From NCBI GenBank assembly GCA_022315425.1, contig JAIUPT010000017.1, positions 1-64,000 on the forward strand: 64,000 bases of DNA, given 5' to 3'. The position numbers and the translations under genes are program-made. Of the stretch, positions 45,141 to 56,780 are shown piece after piece. The notes below the pieces were generated by a model, which was not told the origin of the DNA, did not search any database, and saw nothing but the letters and a program-made list of their open reading frames with translations. Origin of the DNA: Pseudevernia furfuracea. Lineage: Eukaryota > Ascomycota > Lecanoromycetes > Lecanorales > Parmeliaceae. Within the stretch, counting starts at the first letter, position 1, and each line of letters opens with the position of its first letter.

Positions 45141-46328
45141 AGCACTATCAATAACTGCAGTCTCAACATGAAACGTCACACTAAACAAAGCAAGACAAGT
45201 GTATAGCTCTATCGTACGATCAGCGATAACATACGCAGCAGCAACGTGACACACATCACGAGATCTTCGAAATAGCAAGCGATCTCACGTCAAGACCTTA
45301 GAGACTATATAGAATAAATGTCTGCGAAGAGTAGTCGAGACATACAAAGTCATTAATAAGAGAGTCGTCGAAGCGAAGACAGGAATTCCCTCTCTTTAGA
45401 TCACGATAAATCAAGCAGTACTTCGAAATCAAGCACTTAGAGATAGTCACTTCGTTACGAAGCTAGAAAATGCGAGAATTCGAAGAAAGCTAAGAGAGAA
45501 ACGAGATAAAAGACGAGTAGTTCTTTAGATCTTAACAGAAGATAAAGAAGAGTGAGCTTTAAAGACGCTTCGACTCGAAAATTGAAACTTTCTGTAGATA
45601 TCTAACGAAGAAAGAATATCAAGAAAGACTAGAGACCTTGTTAAAGACTAACAGAAAGCAGTCTGAGAAGCAGTGTGAGCTCAGTATCAGACTGAGATCT
45701 TAGAAGAACGACGCAGCCTCGCACAAAGGGGAGATCTATAATCAAATAGAAGATCTCTTTATGAAGATCTAACAAAAGCAGAGAGCTTCGCTCTAACCCA
45801 GCTACGAACAGAGAAGATTGATCTAACACACTTTCTATATATGTGTAGAGTCTCTGAGATACTCTCTTTCGTATACGAGTGTGACTAAAGAAAATAGAAT
45901 GTTAGACACGTTCTTTTATTCTGTTTAAGACTGAAGAGCGAGAGACAAACTCTTCTAAAGAAGACTGAGACAGCTAATCTAAGAGAGATGTTAACAACCC
46001 CGCGAGGGGCAAAGGCCGCAGCGCGATAACTGATCTCGATTGACCTTTTAGAATAGTTCTCGCTGACTAAGAAGCAGCTATATAACAGACAATAATAGAA
46101 GCAGCAACAAGTACTTCAAGAAGATATACGAATTCGTACGAATAGACTAGGGAACGCAGTGTGATAGAAAGACTATGCGATAAGAAGATGCGATAAGAAA
46201 GAATAGCGAGAGTTTTTATCCTGTTTCGACTAGTCGAAGAAAGGTTTCTCTTGTAATATAGTCTAAGCAGTAGCCCGTAATTACTCTTCGTAGCTTGAGT
46301 AGACACGAGTATAAAATCAAATCAAATC
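45141..46328 (+). mobile_element. 5'-truncated LINE, 1188 bp, TSD AAGCAATTACGTC
   Basis: It starts in mid ORF2 at a point equal to 39561 of the full element and runs to the 3' tail of repeated ATCAA. A perfect 13-bp duplication AAGCAATTACGTC stands at 45128-45140 and 46329-46341. 5' truncation with a variable target duplication is the mark of target-primed reverse transcription. It is RIP-converted but less than the full copy in places. It landed within the decayed minisatellite. Confidence 0.92.
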
Positions 46329-46341
46329 AAGCAATTACGTC

Positions 46342-47221
46342 TTAATTAATTATCGAATCATTATTCTTTCGCTTCGCGTATCTTATTATTATTTTTAATA
46401 TTACTATTTTAATTAAAAAGCTTACTTTCTTAATGATCAAGACTAAATATACTTTCATATTAATAATCTTATTTTTAAGATTAATCAATCAGATCATCGA
46501 ATTTCGCGATTCTTAAGTTAAAACTCATCTTATTTCTTAATTCTCGATCTAAACGCGAGTACGTTTCAAATAGAAAGCATTATAAGACTAAGTGTTGAAC
46601 ATTAACTTTCGTAAATATACTTTATTTTATTTCTTATTATTTGAAAAGTATATAATAAAAAAGTGAGTTAATAGAGTTATAGAGTAGATTATACGCTTTA
46701 CTCAACGATTAAAGTTCGAATTCTCTCGAGCTTACGAGAAGGATCTCTTCGATAAAAGCTCTTAAAGAACTCTCGAAGAATCTTCGAAGAAAAGAGAGAT
46801 TTAGAGAGTCTTCTTTTGAGAATATATTTTTCGATTCTTAGAATAAGATAACTTAATTCTTTAAGAGCTATTCGTGCGATTTTATCGAAGAAACTGTTAA
46901 AGCAAGTTCTCGAGCTTACGAGAAGAGTCTCTTCGATAAAAGTTTTTGAAGAAAAAAGAGATTTAAAAAATCTTTTCTTAAGAATATGTCTCTCGATTTA
47001 GCTCTTCGTACGTTTCTATAATCTAAGCTCGAATTTTATCAAATATCAATTAAATAATTTAGACTTCGAGCTTGCTTTAATAATCTCTTCGATAGAAGCG
47101 CACGAAGAATCTTCAAAGAATTAGAGATGATCATCTCGAGAATCAAAATAAGTTAAAAAATTAGTACTTCGTAAACTTTTTACTACTGAATAGCTCGCGC
47201 CCTCAGCACTTATTTATTATT
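46342..47221. repeat. AT-rich region with diverged ~180-bp direct repeats
   Basis: The phrase CTCGAGCTTACGAGAAG with CTCTTCGATAAAAG occurs near 46726 and again near 46909, and a weaker third copy is near 47065. Between the copies run GAAGAATCTTCGAAGAAAAG-type self-complementary stretches. No gene is visible. Confidence 0.55.
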
Positions 47222-47395
47222 CTAGTTAGTAGTGCTTTCGATATTATTATTTTAATTAATAGTACTCTTAGTATTATTATTTTAACTATTATTTTAATTA
47301 GCAATGCTCTTAGTAGAATTCTTATCTTATTCGTTATTAAGATATCCTATTTTATAAGATATCTTAGATTTATATCGTCTAATAATATAATATTA
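47222..47395 (+). repeat. Dispersed repeat end (RIP-converted)
   Basis: It has AGTGCTCTTAG and GAATTCTTATCTTATTCG followed by ATAAGATATCTTAGATTTATATCG, shared with 35138-35240, 41260-41360 and, inverted, 40747-40800 and 44690-44800. Confidence 0.65.
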
Positions 47396-48252
47396 ACAAG
47401 TATAGGCTCACGAATTAAATTCGTGATACGATATTAAAATTAATCTAAATTAACTTAAGACTTAAGTCGTAAAAAAAAGAAAAAACTCTTTGAGAAAATA
47501 TTAAATTTGATTAATATTTAAATAGTTTTTTTTCTGCTTTTTTTTTTAAGATTATTATAATACGATTTACAATTTAAATTAATTAATTTTAATTTTTTTT
47601 TAAATTTTTTTTTTTGACGCAGCTCGGATTCGAATTCTACAATTTACAAATTTACAAATTTAACCGTTTTATCATTTTATCACTACATGGAAAAATTTCG
47701 CTACTAAAATATATATCGAACACCTAGTTCGTCAACGCTAAAAACCTTCAACTTACAATCTATTAATAACTATAAGACCGATTTCAAAAATTCTTGATTC
47801 TCTGAATAGCGCAAATAAGTCTTCACAATTAAAAAAAAAATCTCAAAAAAGTAATAGAAAAGTAAAAAGTTATTCAAAATATAAGACTTGTACGCACAAA
47901 TTTTTTCGAGGCCGCGCATTCGTCAAGAAGTAAGCGATCGGGCAGCGATATTTGAATTCTACTTTACTTTATCAATAATAGATCAAATTTAATAATTTTT
48001 GCAGCGTTGGAATGCGCAAGTTGACTTCTATAATTGATGAAAGTTTAAAGAAATTATATGCAGAGGGCATAAAATAATTGAAGTTGCGAAAAGGTCTTAT
48101 TAAATGTTTTGATGAGGGCGCTCGGAAGGCCTAAAAGACGCTATACGGGCGCTAACCAAAGGAAGAAATCAGATAGAATTTATCATTGGCTGCACATACA
48201 AATTTAAGGTATTTTAGCTCAGCTCTATCTTATGATATTATATATACTGATA
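47396..48252 (+). repeat. R1 repeat, direct copy (~0.86 kb, unclassified)
   Basis: It starts ACAAGTATAGGCTCACG with a palindrome CACGAATTAAATTCGTG and runs to TATATATACTGATA. It is less RIP-converted than the inverted copy at 32321-34640 and the deleted copy at 30750-31165. On the minus strand, GAATTCGAATCC followed by GAGCTGCGTC and a run of A (about 47600-47650) resembles a pol III B box and tail. No protein is encoded. Confidence 0.65.
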
Positions 48253-49712
48253 AAATCTTATATCATTTTATTATAATATAAGATCTAGAGATCTCATATT
48301 ATATTATATTATAATATGAAATAAGACGTTTATATCTTATATTATTTTATATCTTTTCAATTAGTACTTGTTATCGCTACTCTCGTTCTCGATAGTATTA
48401 TAATACTTCGTCGAGTTATTACTATTCGATATATTAAGATCGACTTTCTTTTTATTACTTAATCTATTATTAAGACTTTTACGTGCTCGATTATAACGCT
48501 TTACGTCTCGTAGCTTTTATACTTTTATTTTTCTAATATTATTTTTCTTTACGTTTTATATTTACAATACTAAGTCTTAAGCGTTTATCGTACGAGATTA
48601 TTTATTATTTCGTATCTTATAATTATACTCTACTTTAACTTCTCTTTTAAGCTAATTACGTCTAAGATTAAGAATATCTCTTATACGTCGTTTATTACTT
48701 TTATATACACGTTTAATAACTCTTTTAAACTTATCTCGCACTCTAAATTAAAAGTTAATTATGAATTTTATTTTATATCTCGCTTAACATAATAAAGCAA
48801 CGTTTATTAAGATAAGATTTTTTCTTTTAGTCAATCTTAATTTTATTAAAATATACTAATTCGATTATTATTTAAAGCGACGTTTTTTTGATATATTTAA
48901 CGAAGTTAAGATTTAAGACTTCACTTATTATTTGATTTAATATCGTCTTATAATAATAAGGTTATTTAATAATAATAAATTCTTATTATTTAATAATATA
49001 TACTTTTTCTTATTATTCTTCTTATTATGCTTTATCTTTTTCTCTTTTTTAAAAGACTTCGATTCGTAAAACTTCTTCTCTTTTCGCTTATAAGAGAAGA
49101 TTCTTAAAGCTTAAAAAATAAAGAAATTGTTTAATAAGTTTATTAATGCGTTTATAGCGATTTTAATGTTAATAAAATTCTAGCGTTACTTTAAAATCGA
49201 TTAAGAGTATAATCTCTTTAGTCTCGATAAGATGTATAAAAAAAACATTGCGATTATACTTCGATATATTTTTAAAAGATATATATATTACAAACGATTT
49301 AATAGCGACAGACGTAAAAAATATAAAGATCGATTTTAATTTAAACTAAAATACTTTCGTTCGTTTTATATTTATTATAATAATATTAAAAACAATCTTT
49401 CGCTTGCGAGTTATTATTTATAATAAGATTAAGAGATATTCGTTAAATATAAGAAGTTAGATAGAGCGATAGATAGATACATTTGCTTTTAATTAATTTT
49501 TTAATTAAATTAACACGTTTAATTAAGTAAATACGCTAAGATCTAATAAGATAATTAAGCTTTTAGATACATTTAAATAAAATATTTAAATGATGAATAC
49601 TCTATTCGAAAGATATAGAATCTATAAGACTAACGATTATCTTATTTGATTGAACGATTGAATAATTACCTATTTAGGTTTTGAATATTTCTGAATATTC
49701 TTTGAAGTATTC
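48253..49712. other. AT-rich foldback, then long RIP-decayed DNA
   Basis: Bases 48253-48365 are an AT-rich palindromic repeat. From 48366 to about 49600 the text is AT-rich with CpG retained and reads like a RIP-destroyed transposon body; no domain survives. Composition returns to normal near 49650. Confidence 0.5.
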
Positions 49713-49805
49713 TTGTTAAACCTTTCTAGTAGCCTAGCGGGGCTAGGAGTATCGTCACTCGAGTGCCATTTACTTCTCATCCATCAACGTTGTGTAACTT
49801 CAATC

Positions 49806-50511
49806 ATGGATGACGATTCTATCATGGCAGGAAGCGTTCTACACGCACTATCGCTTGTTGTTCAGACTTTTACCATTATCATCATTGGCAGATATGATCC
49901 TGCACACAGTTTTGGACCTATACTGTGTCCAACTTGGCCCGACCATCGCCCATGGACTGCTTCGTGGCAGTCATGTAAGGAGCTGAAGGTATCAATACTG
50001 ATCATAGATCTTGTTATCGAGCGCTGATCTTTCGCAACAGAGTTATTCTAGCCGTCTAGCATTCTACGTCTTCGATGATCCATCCTCGACAGCCTTCGAT
50101 AGTGCTTTGGTCATGTTCACGTTGGCCGCACTCTATACATATATCACTTATCGAAAAGATCGTTATCAGACTTGGTGACTACTTGTCGGGATTGCTGTCG
50201 CTGCCGTCATGTCGAGCACAAGATGGTTATTACTGCCCAATGAGTCCTTGGCGCACAGCGTACAGATCTGTTTGCCAATGAATGTTATGCTTAGCTCTGT
50301 GGTTGGCACTTTAACACATCAAATGGGGCTTCTGATTGCCTCAAAGAGTCAAATAAATGCGTGGCCGCAAAGAAAAGAACCCGTACTCGAAGCGACAAGA
50401 ACAAGGCGAGTAGCAGGGTTCATAAAAGAGACAGAGAAATTGGTAAAAAGGGAGGAATTCATCGACAATCCAAACAAAACTCAAAGGAACATGGGTGTTC
50501 TAATTACCTAG
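49806..50511 (+). pseudogene. Multi-pass membrane protein gene with one in-frame TGA
   Basis: Exon 1 starts at ATG 49806 (MDDDSIMAGSVLHALSLVVQ). A likely 52-base intron (49989-50040; donor GTATCA, acceptor ACAG) joins CKELK to SYSSRLAFYVF. At least four hydrophobic segments follow the pattern of a small membrane protein: LHALSLVVQTFTIIII, ALVMFTLAALYTYI, LLVGIAVAAVM and ICLPMNVMLSSVVGTL. A TGA at 50176-50178 follows YQTW and could replace TGG, leaving the gene broken, unless a further intron removes it. The C-terminal 70 residues are hydrophilic and charged. I do not recognise the family. Confidence 0.5.
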
Positions 50512-52284
50512 TGAACTGATTCCTTGGTAGCTTGTTCTATGTGGCTACTTGTTTCATCTGGTCTACAATAGTGTATCTCTGCTACTATCGGACTACCTCT
50601 GCTATCTGGACTTTCTAGGCTACCCGGACTACCCGGACTATTTGATTTACTCCAAAATCGTAATCTCAATCCAGTCTCAGAAGCGGTCCAACAAGACCGA
50701 GGAATATCTGATACCTATCCTTGTAAAACTTGAATATTCACATTCGCCTGGAAAGCACCATGCTGACAATGAGATAGGAACAAGGGTGATGGCCACCTCT
50801 ATTGGAAACATAACCGGGCAATCCGAGGATAGTCAATCAGGGACAAGCTATTCGATTTCCGACAAGCTAAAAGTCGATCGAATTGGCCCGGCTTGACAGG
50901 GGGTTAGTGGGCCTTAATCTCGCACTCGCGTATAGCATGTTGGTTGCATGCTATTTTTGGATTTGGTAGACGTGTCCTTTGCAGGGGACAGGTCTCATTT
51001 GGGAGCAGCATAAGTAGCTGCATTCCACCTGCGTTTGGCTCTTCATTCGAATTGATCTCTTTCAGAGCAATAGCATTCTTTCGTCCCGCCCACCCACACC
51101 TGTTTTTACATGTATTCACGGCGTTTCTACATGTATATAGCTTCGTTTTTCACTCCAGGTCTATGCTTCTACAAGCATGGGAGTTTTTCTAGCGCTGGGG
51201 TACGAGAACACGCCTGCTCAGGCCTCTGTTGGCTCAGAATCCTGGCGTTGGACGGCCCAATCACATCTACGAGTTCTGTATAGCCTCATGTTGCCCAGTT
51301 GAGTCTTTGTCACGTGCGAATTAAGGACACTAACCTTCCAACGTCAGGATTGGATAGGGTAGTTGGTGTGGCATCGGTCTACATTTGAGACAGTACCTAG
51401 CTCGTTCTGGATTACAAAGCACGAGTTGACAGTAATGATGGGATTGCCCGGCGATGGAAAGGATTCCGCAGTCCCATGTTTAGTCGGAGTGGGTTTGGGA
51501 CTGTAAGAGTGTTTGGTCTTAGGGTCCTCGGAATGTTTACGGAAAGATCAATATCAACTTTTTCCTCTAACAATCATCCATCACACCCTTTTTGGGGATG
51601 AAAGAGTATTTAATCTCGGTATCCTCGAACTGTCTACAGAGAGAACAGTGGTATATTAGCTCAGTCTACACATTGATTTCCGTCACCTAGCCCTTCCCCT
51701 TTGCGGCCCACAAGCTCTTGACGTGTATGCATTGCAAATGATATTGAACTGAAAATGATGACCCTGGTCAAGATTCTCATGCCATATCATGCTTGAGCTT
51801 AGCGTCTACTTGTTATTATGCGGAATAACATGACTCAAATTCTTGCCACAACCTAATTGGCGTAAATACCTATTTGGACTATCAGACGGACAACGTAGCT
51901 CGCCCTTACCTGTCCAACGTCAGTGCAAACCAACCAATCCTTGCTCATGGCATTCAGAAGGCAGCGCAGTACCGCTCGGCTCACAAGAGGAGGCAAAGAC
52001 TGATATCCTATATATCATCAAAAGACGGGCTGCAGCCGAGCAGAGAAAGTGCAGACAGAGAAGGCGGCTCGTCAACATCGTCTGCCCTCCCCATCGGTCA
52101 TATAGGAGAGGCACACAATGACATCGAGTCTTCTAACGCGCGTTCCACTTCCTCTTCGGCGAGCGCCAAATTTAGTATGGTATGTGAGAAGGAATGTCAA
52201 GTATAAAGAAGATATTGTGAGTAAGTAGCCCATCCAACGGTATTATATGATTTAGTAGAAAGATATATAAGAGATAGAAAATAG
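50512..52284. other. Intergenic; only weak frames
   Basis: A plus-strand frame at 50549-50896 has a short DYP/YLDY tandem repeat and no domain. A plus-strand frame at about 51829-52206 is Ser-rich and coding-like in composition but has no ATG or clear acceptor, so it could be a stray exon. Two phrases of about 45 bases near 51505 and 51605 are imperfect copies of each other. Nothing else is supported. Confidence 0.45.
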
Positions 52285-55200
52285 CTATATACACATAGTT
52301 ATTGAGCACACAAACCCCACAAAAGCCGTCAGAAACACCAACCCCACCGACCCCACCATCCCATTCCCCAGAAACAACCCTGTCAGCCTCATCGCCCTCC
52401 CTTCAAAAACCTGCACCCCACCGCTCGTACCATTCGTACCTCCCAACCCAGCACTCCCCACCGTCGACGACGGCGGGCTACCAGTAACCGAGCCAAACGG
52501 CCCGTTCGACCCAAACGGCCCGTTCGACCCAAACGCCCCCATTATCAGCCCCGCCAGTCCCACACTACCACCACTGCTCTGCAGCGCAATAGTCTTCGAC
52601 CCAACCACCACGGACCCAGCCGTATTAAGCGACACGAGGGTCCCGCCCAGCGTAATCCCCGAAGCGCCAGGCGTCAAAGTGGTGCCTGCAATAGCGATTC
52701 CGTGAGGCGAGGCGGTGATGACGTGGTTTGCTATGGTTGTTGTGAGGGGGAGAGGGGATGCGGAGAAGAGAGGGATGGTTTGGGAGCCGAGGAGGAGGGC
52801 GCTGGCCGTGTTGAGGGAGAGGAATGTTCCGGAGATGGTGGTGCCCGGGGACCCGGGGGTGAGAGAGCTGCCGGCTATGAGGAGGAGGTTTGGGGCGGCG
52901 GTGATGGGCTCGTTGGCTATGGATGTGGTGGTTGTTAAGGGGGTTTTTGTGGAAGGGAGGGGGATGGTTTGAGCGTTTAGGAGGAAATGGCCGGCTGGGT
53001 TGAGGGAGAGGGTTGTTCCGTCGATGGTGGTGGCGGGGGCTCCGGGGTTGAGAGTGGTGCCTGCGAGTGCGACGGCGTTTGGCGCTGCGGTGATGGCTTG
53101 GCCGGCGATGGTGGTGGTGATGGGGGTTGGGGCTAGGGCTGGGGCTGCGAGAGGGAGCGTGCTGGTGCCTACGATGAGAGCGGAGGATGCGAGTCGGATT
53201 GGGGTTCCGGATACGGTTATTGGGGGTGCTCCTCTTGTTAGAGTGGTGCCTGCGACCGCGATCGCGTTCGGTGCGGCGGTGATGACGTGGCCTGCGATAG
53301 TGGTGGTTATGGAGTTGGGACCTGCGGAGGGGCGAGGTATGGTAGATGCACCTATAATGAGAGCGGACGGACCAAGTTGTATTGGGGTTCCGGAGACGGT
53401 GATTGGTGGGGCTCCTGCGGTCAAGGTAGTGCCTGCAATGGAGATGCCATGAGGAAGCGGCTGCACAGCTTGATTGTTTATAGTCGTGGTTTGGCCTTCG
53501 GCCAAATTGTCGAAAGGATTTGCGTCATTGTTCTGCTTTGGGTCCGATTTTGCTACTGCTCCTGCATTCTGGGTTAGTCCTTGACTATCATCGGCTTGGT
53601 TGGGATCGCTATTGGGCTTGGGATCTGCTTCTTGTCCAGGATCTGGACTGTTATCATTGCCTTCTTTTGGGCTATTACTTTGGTTGGGGTCGCTGGCTTG
53701 CTTAGGATCTCCAACTGAACTTGAATCAGAACCATGTTTGGGATCAATGCTTTGCTGAGGATCGTTATTTTGCTGAGGGTCGTTGCCTCCTTTGAGATCG
53801 CCGCTTGATTCTACAGGATTAGACAGCGGCTGGGACGGCTGACTCTCGTGAGTTGCAGGGTCATTAGGGTGAGGGCCATTCTGCTTTGGGGGAACCGAAG
53901 TTGTTGTAACTGTAGCCTTTGGCTGATCCAACGTAGGGACATTCGCAGGTATAGGTATTGACGTTTCGGTGCCGACTATCTGTCTAGCTTCTGAAGTTAA
54001 AGTAGGACTTGGCACTGGCGCCCAAGAATGAGCTTTCGGCTCATTTTGCACGATAGGTGGGGCTAGTGCTGTTTCAATCGTCAGGGCACTGGGGGGATCA
54101 TAGGCTGTGAAGTAGTCGTAGTCGCATTTAGAGAACCAAGGAACAATCTCCTTCAATTTACTGGGCATAGCAATAAGAGGGCGGTACGGTTCACCGGGCT
54201 GTGGTTTGTACCAGTTTTGTTCCTAAGATGATTGCTTCAGCTCGATACGTGATAAACTTGACGACGAGTAGGTACCATTACGCTTTGCGGCGGGCAAGGC
54301 AGATCGTTGAAATTAAAACTTTTTATAGAAAATGGATTTCCACCATTAACGTCATTGCCGAGCCCAGCATTGCCAAGCTCATAAGGCCCCCCAAGTGGCC
54401 CAGCGATCGTTGATAGTTCTCCAGGGTCGAAGGCGACCATCGTAGTCGATAGAACTACGCCGCCGCACTGGTCTGTTGCTGTTATTCCGTGGAATCTGGC
54501 GTACACAGACGGAGAGGTACTAACACATTTGATATTCCCATTAGTGTGTGAAACCTTTCTATAAGTAGAGACTTACAAAGTGAAGTTGCCTGACACAATG
54601 GTAGTCACTGGTAAACTACCATTGTGGGTAACGGAAGACGGGGTGATTAAAGTGTGATCTCGTGCGTGCATTGTTGCATGCTTGTCACGAATGTCTGCGG
54701 ATATATTCGACCCCTGGGACATTAAGTCACTGACGGTACATGGTGATGGGGACCATGGATCGAATAGTGAGGCCTTAATCAGCAAAGAGCCGATAGTCGA
54801 GATACTAGCTGTTATAGTCACTACTGGATACGTAATAGCAGAACTATATCGGGTGACGTAGTCCGTTTCCATGCTGGCATCGCAACCCCAGTAGGTAGTA
54901 GTCTCATTGTTGAAGTCCACGGTCTTTGTAGCACCATAATCAAGTGGTCTGATGCTGTCCCCAATGATGCTGAGACACGACGTGTTGACAACAGGCTCGG
55001 GCCAGTAGTAGACATCTACATTCTTAACGTCAAGCTCGCATTCGCCACAGCAAGATGGATTGGCCCCTGACATGATGTGGTACCTATAGGGGTCCATTTG
55101 AATAGCCACACGGGAATCAGGATCGAGGAGATCCGTGGTATTTACAGCCCATTCCGTATTGGCTGTTACACATTGTCTTGATCTCATCCAATTTTTCATG

Positions 55201-55766
55201 CTTTGAAACTCGGACGTGCTATCCGAAGAATTGTGTATGTCGCAGGTCGACGAATTCCCTAAATTTATCGATCCCGCCTCGATGAAGCATTTGTTCCTTA
55301 GAAGATCGCCTTGAAATGTGGGATCAAAGAATTTATCTATTGCTAAGGTCCTATCCCCTGGGCAGGAAGGATCCCACAATACGCACTGATCGTTCACATC
55401 TGTAGCGTTCGTCGTTCTCACAGATTCGTTGTTCTGTTTGGACGGGCAGTGACCGCCTGCAATCGCACAGGTCCCCGAATTGAGACTCTGGTTGGTGTTG
55501 ATGCTCTTATAATTTCCAGCGTAACTGGGATTGAGGTAAGATGAGGTTGGGGAGACGGTAGTGGTATGATTGTTGACTACACTTCTAGATGCGAAGATGA
55601 AGGAGCTGCTGTGGGTCTGTACCAAAGGTGAAGCTGCGGACATATTCGATGCAGATATGACAGAAGGCCATGAAACCTGTCTTGACAGCGTGTGACGTGC
55701 AAGGGTGATATGATTATCATGTTTCAGTAGAGACAGGAGTAATAGAAACTTGATAAAGCAGAGCAT
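52285..55766 (-). CDS. Secreted/GPI-type surface protein with five internal repeats, 1123 aa
   Basis: Three exons: 55766-54577, 54519-54276 and 54222-52285, with introns of 57 and 53 bases (GTAAGT/TTAG and GTACCT/TTAG); all phases fit. The start is put at ATG 55766 because MLCFIKFLLLLSLL makes a signal peptide, while the frame upstream does not. The first 500 residues are a Cys-rich, N-glycosylation-rich ectodomain (CVLWDPSCPGDRTL, CCGECELDVKNVDVYYWP, ITATDQCGGVVLST). Next comes a DP/Q/N-rich linker, then five units of about 57 residues built on AGTTLTPGAPPITVSGT and SALIVGTSTLPL. A hydrophobic C-terminus after a Gly/Ser/Thr stretch suggests a GPI signal or membrane anchor. The repeat is common in surface proteins of plant-associated ascomycetes. 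The role is unknown; wall or adhesion is inferred. Confidence 0.8.
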
Positions 55767-55867
55767 TATTTCGCGCACCACGAAGAGAATGACCAATAAG
55801 GATCTCGACAACAAGCCAAATAAGCCTTTAAGAGCACTGCGAGAATCTCCAAGAGGAACGACAGCCC

Positions 55868-56586
55868 TTATACACGGAAAATTGAAGGGACCGACAGGAC
55901 AGTGAACTCGAAGAACTTTTTCTGCGGAAGCGAAATTGCCATTGAGCATAGAGACTGGAACGTGTGCATTCGAAAGGGGCCATAGGAGATCTTTGCAAGG
56001 TTACCAAACCACCGCAGCATCCCAGCAGAAATGCAACCACGGCTGTGAATTTTAAAATCCTTTTCTAATTTTAGTTCCATCCTGATTCCATCTTTCGTAA
56101 AATGGTCGCGCACCTTTGCGATAAATGTAGCCTGACCGCACTCGTTGATGAGCGTCTTCATTCTAGACCCATAGCAAGATTATACATCAGTCCTTAGCGC
56201 GGAGATACTTGCCAGTCGATGCAGTAAATGTTCAGAGAAAGAGCAGAACTACGAAGAGCCTGTCACATGTATGTCAGACTGATGTTTCATTTCAGCCTTC
56301 TTGAGCTGGTGTTCTCCATTACTTAAGATTGGAGGAGCCAAATGTAATCATAAAACTCAGCCGCCGCATGCGAAGATTTGGCCTGCCAAAAAGTCCGTAT
56401 TATGCATAAGCTGAACATGATCTTCAGCTCATGCATGCTTTGCCCTGGCCAGCACACACATTTCGCCATAGTAACAACAGCCTGATCCTGTGCCACATTT
56501 TGGGAACCTGAGTAAAGTGATGGGTCAGAGGCTGCCCTATGCAAGTCCATGGCCGAAATACGTGTCATTCTATCAAGCAAAGTCAT
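55868..56586 (-). other. Possible small gene upstream of the surface protein
   Basis: Two minus-strand frames, 56586-56323 (MTLLDRMTRISAMDLHRAAS start) and 56161-55868 (MKTLINECGQATFIAKVRDH start), have normal composition and ATG starts. The text between is of intron or intergenic type. Neither has a domain I know. They could be exons of one gene, two short genes, or 5' leader of the surface protein gene. Confidence 0.3.
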
Positions 56587-56696
56587 ACCTTACGAAACTC
56601 TCACGAGAGGTTCTTATGCTTTTACGTTTTTGTGCGTAACCGCATCATCGTATTATCACCGATTTTCCTATATACCGACATAATCCATTAAGGTGC

Positions 56697-56780
56697 CGAG
56701 GGTGGGTATCAAAACTCCCTGCCGATTGTCCGGCGCTATCACGGGGGAAAGTCGGCAGGGACTTTTGACACCCACCCTCG
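56697..56780. mobile_element. 84-bp foldback MITE-like element
   Basis: The left arm CGAGGGTGGGTATCAAAACT... (56697-56725) and the right arm (56752-56780) are inverted copies, 27 of 29 bases pairing, around a 26-base centre. It is short and not RIP-converted. A one-sided relative lies near 29970. No clear target duplication is seen beyond TGC on each side. Confidence 0.75.

Noticed and set aside
50549..50896. 115-codon frame with a YPDYPDYL repeat
   Set aside because: No start context, domain or splice link to the membrane gene could be shown.
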